From Arthrobacter sp. AFG20 (GTDB lineage Bacteria > Actinomycetota > Actinomycetes > Actinomycetales > Micrococcaceae), in NCBI RefSeq assembly GCF_002892795.1, contig NZ_PJMC01000029.1:1-36403 (forward strand): DNA of 36,403 bases, written 5' to 3'. The notes under the pieces were generated by a model, which was not told the DNA's origin, ran no database searches, and saw only the letters and a list, made by a program, of their open reading frames with translations. The position numbers and the translations under genes were made by a program. Position 1 is the first letter of the stretch. Each line of letters begins with the position of its first letter. This document shows positions 32,594-36,403 of the stretch, piece by piece.

Positions 32594-32875
32594 CTATTCC
32601 TCGAACCCCAGCGCGAAGGCGGCATCGAGGTCGTGCTGTGAGTAGGCCCGGAAGGCGATATGGGTGGTGGTGTGCATGACGGCGGGCACCTTGGACAGCT
32701 TGTCGGCGATGACGTCCGCGAGGTCTTCGTGCTGAGCCACGCGTGCCACGGCGATCAGGTCCCATTCCCCGGTCACGGAGTAAACCTCGCTGATGCCCTC
32801 CATGGCGGAAATTTCCTCGGCCGTCTCGGGGATGCGCGAGGCGTCTGTCTTGATCAGGACGAATGCGGTGATCAC
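32594..32875 (-). CDS. Lrp/AsnC ligand-binding (RAM) domain protein without DNA-binding domain
   Basis: The 93-residue protein is only the effector-binding, oligomerising half of an Lrp/AsnC regulator (ITAFVLIKTDASRIPETAEEI, VYSVTGEWDLIAVARV, MHTTTHIAFRAYS). There is no helix-turn-helix, and the upstream sequence does not encode one in frame. The start is a GTG with GGAAGGG about seven bases upstream, so it is complete and not a truncation. Stand-alone RAM proteins are common in Actinobacteria; amino acid binding is expected but the partner is unknown. Confidence 0.9.
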   Translation of the reverse strand: MITAFVLIKTDASRIPETAEEISAMEGISEVYSVTGEWDLIAVARVAQHEDLADVIADKLSKVPAVMHTTTHIAFRAYSQHDLDAAFALGFEE

Positions 32876-32938
32876 TGTGAACCCTTCCGGATCTGTTGAG
32901 CTGTGCTGCCAGCCTATTACATGGCCGCCCCGCAGGAG

Positions 32939-33349
32939 TCAGGCGCGGCGGCGTGCGCGCAGGCGGAGGACTATGGCCACAATGAGGCGGTAGCCGAGGA
33001 GGAACACCGCCAGGCTCAGCAGGGCCACGATCACAAACGGCAGGACCACGGTTTGTCCTGTGAGCGCGCGCAGCGCCATTCCGATGGCCACCGTGCCGAG
33101 CCAGACAGCCACCCCGGCCGGCCACAGCGCCAGGGGCCGCCGCCAGACCCGCAGCAGCAGCCAGGCGACGGCTGCGCCGGCCAGGAATGGCCAGGCCGTG
33201 GCCAGGATTCCCGCTACTGATTCACCCCGCGCATGGGCGTCGCGGCCGATGGCGGCGAAGGTCAGGATGAGGATGAGATCGGCCGCAGCTGCAGCGGCCG
33301 CCGGGGCCGGAACCGCCCGTGTTCCGAAACGGTCTGTCGTGGAAGGCAT
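32939..33349 (-). CDS. DUF3054 domain membrane protein
   Basis: The 136-residue protein has four membrane segments (about 19-35, 45-66, 75-93 and 101-124). The first shows the conserved AADLILILTFAAIGRDAH, with the charged RDAH end typical of DUF3054. LATAWPFLAGAAVAWLL and ALWPAGVAVWLGTVAIGMALR follow. The C-terminus is very basic (RLRARRRA). The function is unknown. It lies upstream of the RAM protein gene on the same strand, 63 bases apart, and is divergent from the VOC gene. Confidence 0.85.
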   Translation of the reverse strand: MPSTTDRFGTRAVPAPAAAAAAADLILILTFAAIGRDAHARGESVAGILATAWPFLAGAAVAWLLLRVWRRPLALWPAGVAVWLGTVAIGMALRALTGQTVVLPFVIVALLSLAVFLLGYRLIVAIVLRLRARRRA

Positions 33350-33447
33350 GCTTCCGAGCCTATCCGTTTTTGGCAGGGCTTGCCCCGACGGGAATATGCC
33401 GTAACGATGTCAGCCAGAACCAATGTGCACGGCTTGAAGGAGTCCAG

Positions 33448-33831
33448 GTGTTGCTCATCCAGATCGCGCAGCATGCGGAGGACCTTGACCGGGCGGCGGA
33501 GTTCTACTCCGCCTTGCTGGGCACCGCTCCGTCGGCGGTCTTCGAGCCGCCGGGACTGCTGTTCTTCGATCTCGATGGCGTTCGGCTCCTGCTGGAGCGG
33601 GGAGCGCCGTCGTCGGTAATCTACCTTAACGTCCCGGACGTGCGGTCACGCGTGGCGGAACTGGAGGCCGCGGGAGTGGAGGTGCTCGGTGCGCCGCACG
33701 TGATCTTCCACCACGACGATGCGCGGCTCGGCCCGGCGGGTACGGATGAATGGATGGCATTCATCAGGGACAGTGAAGGAAACACCGTCGGCCTGGTGAG
33801 CCACACGTCCGGCGACGGTCCGCCCGCCTGA
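33448..33831 (+). CDS. VOC (glyoxalase/bleomycin resistance-like) family protein
   Basis: The 127-residue protein begins at a GTG five bases after AAGGAG. The single VOC fold shows two beta-alpha-beta-beta-beta modules: IQIAQHAEDLDRAAEFYSALLG with GLLFFDLDGVRLLL, then VIYLNVPDVRSRVAELEAAGVEV with MAFIRDSEGNTVGLVS. A likely metal-site His8 (AQH) and Glu in DSEGN are in place. VOC proteins range from isomerases to resistance proteins, so the substrate cannot be named. A hairpin at 33912-33941 separates it from the convergent thiamine-diphosphate enzyme. Confidence 0.85.
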   Translation: MLLIQIAQHAEDLDRAAEFYSALLGTAPSAVFEPPGLLFFDLDGVRLLLERGAPSSVIYLNVPDVRSRVAELEAAGVEVLGAPHVIFHHDDARLGPAGTDEWMAFIRDSEGNTVGLVSHTSGDGPPA

Positions 33832-33911
33832 GAATGCCGGCCCCCCAAGAACCCAAGGTTTTCCCAAGAAAGCGTCAGTACCCTGTGGGCGGGTATGAAA
33901 AGTTCTCCGGG

Positions 33912-33941
33912 GGACGACGGCGGGAGGTCCCGCCGTCGTCC
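33912..33941. terminator. Bidirectional hairpin between the VOC gene and the ThDP enzyme gene
   Basis: GGACGACGGCGG at 33912-33923 pairs perfectly with CCGCCGTCGTCC at 33930-33941 across six bases. Short T-containing flanks follow. It lies between convergent stops. Confidence 0.7.
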
Positions 33942-33949
33942 GTTGTCTG

Positions 33950-35713
33950 TCAGCCGGTCGCCTGGTAGGCCTTGACCCGCTGTTCCACCACGAGGTGAAT
34001 GAGGGCGAAGACGCCGTCCTTTTCGATGGCGGCCAACGCCCTGTCCAGGGCGGCCGGAACGTCCTTGTCCTCGGTAACTGTGATGCCGAAGCCGCCAAAG
34101 GCCGTGGCCATCATGCCGAAGTCCGGATTCTTCAGCTGGGTGCCTGACACGCGTTCGGGATAGTGCCGCTCCTGATGGGTGCGGATGGTGCCGTACTCCT
34201 GGTTGTCCATGACGATGACCAGCGGCGTGGCACCGTACTGGGCGGCGGTGGCGAGCTCCTGGCCGTTCATAAGGAACTCCCCGTCGCCGGCAATTGTGAC
34301 CACGCGGCGCCGCGGTTCAGCAAGTGACGCCGCGACGGCGGAGGGGATGGAATAGCCCATGGAGCCGTTCCGGGCGCTGATCATTGAGGCGTACCGGCGG
34401 GTGGGGAAGTACCGGTGGGCCCAGTTGGTGTGCTCGCCCGCCCCGAACGTCACCAGAGCATCCTCCGGCAGCGTGGGGACCAGGTGTGCCATTAAGGTGT
34501 CCATCCTGGCCGGGCCCGGAGTGGGAGTGGATGGTGGGAGCGCAGCGAACGACTCCTGCTCTGCCCTCATTTGGCCTGTCCAGGTCTTCCACTCCTCCTT
34601 CACCTGCAGATCTATGCCGGCCAGGTCGCGGACGAAGGCCTCGGGCTTCGCCAGGATCTGCCGCGAGACGGGACCCGAACGGCCGCGCAGTGAGGGGTCG
34701 ATGGTGACCAGGAAGTTCTTCTTGCTCCAGTCCTGCCGGCAGACGAATCCGTCCGTAATCACGTCTCCCGGGACAGTGCCCACAAAGACGAGAAGGTCGG
34801 TTTCCTCGAGCAGGTCGTAGGTGGGGCGCGGGCGGCCGTACCCGATGGGGCCCACATAGGACGGGGAGTCAAAGGAGACTGTTCCCTGGGTGCGCCATTC
34901 AGCGGCGGCGGGAATCCGGTGCCGCTCCAGCCAGGCGGTCAGCTGGTCAGCTGCGGACTGGGTCCAGTCGTTGCCGCCCGTCACGAAAAGCGGCTTCTTG
35001 GACGAGGCCAGCGCAGCCTTGAGTGCCTCGACGTCGTTGCTGCTCATGCCGCCGTGCGCCACCGGGATGGCCGGGTGCAGCGTCGGATCAATCAGGTCCC
35101 GGAGGATGTCCTCCGGCAGGCCCACCACCACCGGCCCCGGCCTGCCGCTCATGGCGGCAAACATGGCTTCAGCCACGATTTCGGATGCCCGCTCCGCGTG
35201 GTCAAGGACCATGACGCGTTTGGCACCGGTATCGAACCAGGCTTTGATGTCGAACTCCTGGAACGCCTCGCGGTCCCGGTGCGCGAACGGGATGAGGCCC
35301 ACGAACAGCAGCATCGGCGTCGAGTCCTGCCAGGCCGTGTGCAGCCCCACGTGCGCGTTGGCTGCGCCGGGTCCACGTGTGACCATCGCCACCCCGGGTC
35401 GCTGGTTCAATTTTCCGTCGGCCTCCGCCATGTACGCCGCCCCGCCCTCGTGCCGGCACACAATCGTTTCAATATCGGAGCGGTGCAAGCCGTCCAGGAC
35501 GTCAAGGAAGCTTTCACCGGGAACCACATAGGTGCGTTCCACGCCATGGGCCGCGAGCGAATCAACGATCACGTGCCCCGCGGATTTCAGGATCGGGCGC
35601 GGCGCTGCAGGCACGCTCTCGCAGCCAGTCTGCGGGAGCTCTTGTTCCTGGCTTCTCCCAAGTTGGGGGCGGATGTCGGTTGCGGTCAAGGTGGATTGAG
35701 ACTCTGTTGTCAT
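33950..35713 (-). CDS. Thiamine diphosphate-dependent enzyme (acetolactate synthase-like)
   Basis: The 587-residue protein has the three-domain layout of 2-oxo-acid decarboxylases and acetolactate synthases. An unusual polar extension (1-40) precedes the pyrimidine-binding domain. That domain has catalytic Glu89 (CRHEGGAAYMAEA) and GPGAANAHVGLHTAWQDSTPML. The central domain covers about 225-370. The diphosphate-binding domain has GDGEFLMNGQELATAAQYG from 476 and MDNQEYG at 502-508. The quinone/FAD-site pattern of true IlvB is not obvious, and no small subunit (ilvN) is next to it. It is probably a decarboxylase or carboligase of unknown substrate. An amino acid permease gene lies 48 bases upstream on the same strand, suggesting a joint catabolic role. 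Confidence 0.85.
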   Translation of the reverse strand: MTTESQSTLTATDIRPQLGRSQEQELPQTGCESVPAAPRPILKSAGHVIVDSLAAHGVERTYVVPGESFLDVLDGLHRSDIETIVCRHEGGAAYMAEADGKLNQRPGVAMVTRGPGAANAHVGLHTAWQDSTPMLLFVGLIPFAHRDREAFQEFDIKAWFDTGAKRVMVLDHAERASEIVAEAMFAAMSGRPGPVVVGLPEDILRDLIDPTLHPAIPVAHGGMSSNDVEALKAALASSKKPLFVTGGNDWTQSAADQLTAWLERHRIPAAAEWRTQGTVSFDSPSYVGPIGYGRPRPTYDLLEETDLLVFVGTVPGDVITDGFVCRQDWSKKNFLVTIDPSLRGRSGPVSRQILAKPEAFVRDLAGIDLQVKEEWKTWTGQMRAEQESFAALPPSTPTPGPARMDTLMAHLVPTLPEDALVTFGAGEHTNWAHRYFPTRRYASMISARNGSMGYSIPSAVAASLAEPRRRVVTIAGDGEFLMNGQELATAAQYGATPLVIVMDNQEYGTIRTHQERHYPERVSGTQLKNPDFGMMATAFGGFGITVTEDKDVPAALDRALAAIEKDGVFALIHLVVEQRVKAYQATG

Positions 35714-35761
35714 GTGCTTTCTTTGGCTATTCGGCGGGTGGGCGTTTGTAGCTGTGGATCT

Positions 35762-36403
35762 TTATCTGATGGGCGTCGGGTTGGCGATGACGGGGGACAT
35801 GCCGGTGAAGCCTTCTCGGGCTTCGGCGATTTCGTGGATGCGTTTGCGGCAGGCGTACCAGCCGGCGACCATGAGGGCGATGGCGATGAGGGTGACCAGG
35901 AGTGTGAGTGGTGAGTCGATGAAGACCATGACGAGCACGCCGAGGAGGAAGAGCAGGGAGAGGTAGCCGGTGTAGGGTGCGCCGAACATCCGGAATGAGG
36001 GGCGTTTGAGCCAGCCTTTGTCTGCCCAGCGTTTGAGTTGGATCTGGCACAGGACGATGGTGGCCCAGGTGACGATGATGCCTACGGAGGCGATGTTCAG
36101 GACGATCTCGAAGGCTTGGGACGGGACGAGGTAGTTCAGCGGGACGCCGAGCAGGGAGACGCCGGCGGTGATGGCGATGCCGCCGTAGGGGACGCCGGCT
36201 TTGTTCATGCGCTGGGCGAACTTGGGGGCGGAGCCGGCGACGGACATGGAGCGCAGGATGCGGCCGGTGGAGTAGAGGCCGGCGTTGAGGGAGGACAGGG
36301 CGGCGGTGAGGACGACGAGGTTCATGATGACGTCCACGCCCTGGATGCCGATGGAGCCGAAGAATGTCACGAAGGGGCTGACGCCCTTTTGGTAGGAGGT
36401 GAA
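35762..36403 (-). CDS. Amino acid permease of the APC family, L-asparagine permease-like (5' end outside the window)
   Basis: The frame runs off the right edge, so about 213 C-terminal residues are seen and the start is missing. VLTAALSSLNAGLYSTGRILRSMSVAGSAPKF is the well-conserved block of the AnsP/GABA-permease-like AAT group (about helix 8). PYGGIAITAGVSLLGVPLNYLVP and FEIVLNIASVGIIVTWATIVLCQ follow, then PSFRMFGAPYTGYLSLLFL and a last helix. It would import an amino acid by proton symport; asparagine is the closest match from memory. It ends 48 bases before the ThDP enzyme and is likely cotranscribed with it. Confidence 0.88.
   Translation of the reverse strand, partial: FTSYQKGVSPFVTFFGSIGIQGVDVIMNLVVLTAALSSLNAGLYSTGRILRSMSVAGSAPKFAQRMNKAGVPYGGIAITAGVSLLGVPLNYLVPSQAFEIVLNIASVGIIVTWATIVLCQIQLKRWADKGWLKRPSFRMFGAPYTGYLSLLFLLGVLVMVFIDSPLTLLVTLIAIALMVAGWYACRKRIHEIAEAREGFTGMSPVIANPTPIR

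Noticed and set aside
1..36403. CRISPR array, tRNA, rRNA, riboswitch, toxin-antitoxin or defence genes
   Set aside because: I looked for spaced direct repeats, tRNA-like folds and known motifs on both strands by eye and found none.

Overview
The window reads as a core chromosomal segment of a high-GC actinobacterium, most likely Arthrobacter/Pseudarthrobacter or a close Micrococcaceae relative. This rests on gene content and order: hrcA-dnaJ-rsmE, phoH-ybeY-CNNM-era, leuA-recO-uppS, a ctaCDF block, ctaE-qcrCAB divergent from trpD, and DUF3097, DUF3043 and DUF3054 proteins. It also rests on frequent GTG and TTG starts and a strong G/C third-position bias. I see no rRNA, tRNA, CRISPR array, prophage or defence island. 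Apart from a possible transposase tail at base 1, nothing looks recently acquired.

Left part (1-10 kb): a 3' gene fragment, a small DUF4870 membrane protein and a DUF3097 protein on the minus strand, divergent from hrcA across a CIRCE operator. Then come dnaJ and rsmE, a minus-strand GerMN/Gmad2 lipoprotein, and the tightly overlapping phoH-ybeY-CNNM/CBS-era run (protein folding, rRNA modification and maturation, ribosome assembly).

Middle (10-22.5 kb): a LytR-CpsA-Psr cell-wall ligase, an M13 metallopeptidase, leuA preceded by a leucine leader peptide, recO, uppS, an alpha/beta hydrolase, pyrD, a DUF3043 membrane protein, an M20 dipeptidase and erpA. Convergent pairs are often separated by long perfect hairpins.

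Right part (22.5-36.4 kb): the respiratory region. ctaC-ctaD-ctaF (plus) and ctaE-qcrC-qcrA-qcrB (minus) converge on ptsH (HPr) and a DasR-like GntR regulator. Together they encode most of the cytochrome bcc-aa3 supercomplex. Between ptsH and the regulator is a near-consensus DasR-type operator (dre). trpD is divergent from ctaE and appears leaderless. Beyond it are a stand-alone AsnC ligand-binding protein, a DUF3054 protein, a VOC-fold protein, a thiamine-diphosphate enzyme and the 3' part of an amino acid permease.

No wholly new system is evident. The most interesting signals are regulatory: the leucine leader, the dre site beside ptsH, a palindrome lying exactly over the putative leaderless ctaE promoter, possible leaderless uORFs, and a TOPRIM-like core in the DUF3097 protein.
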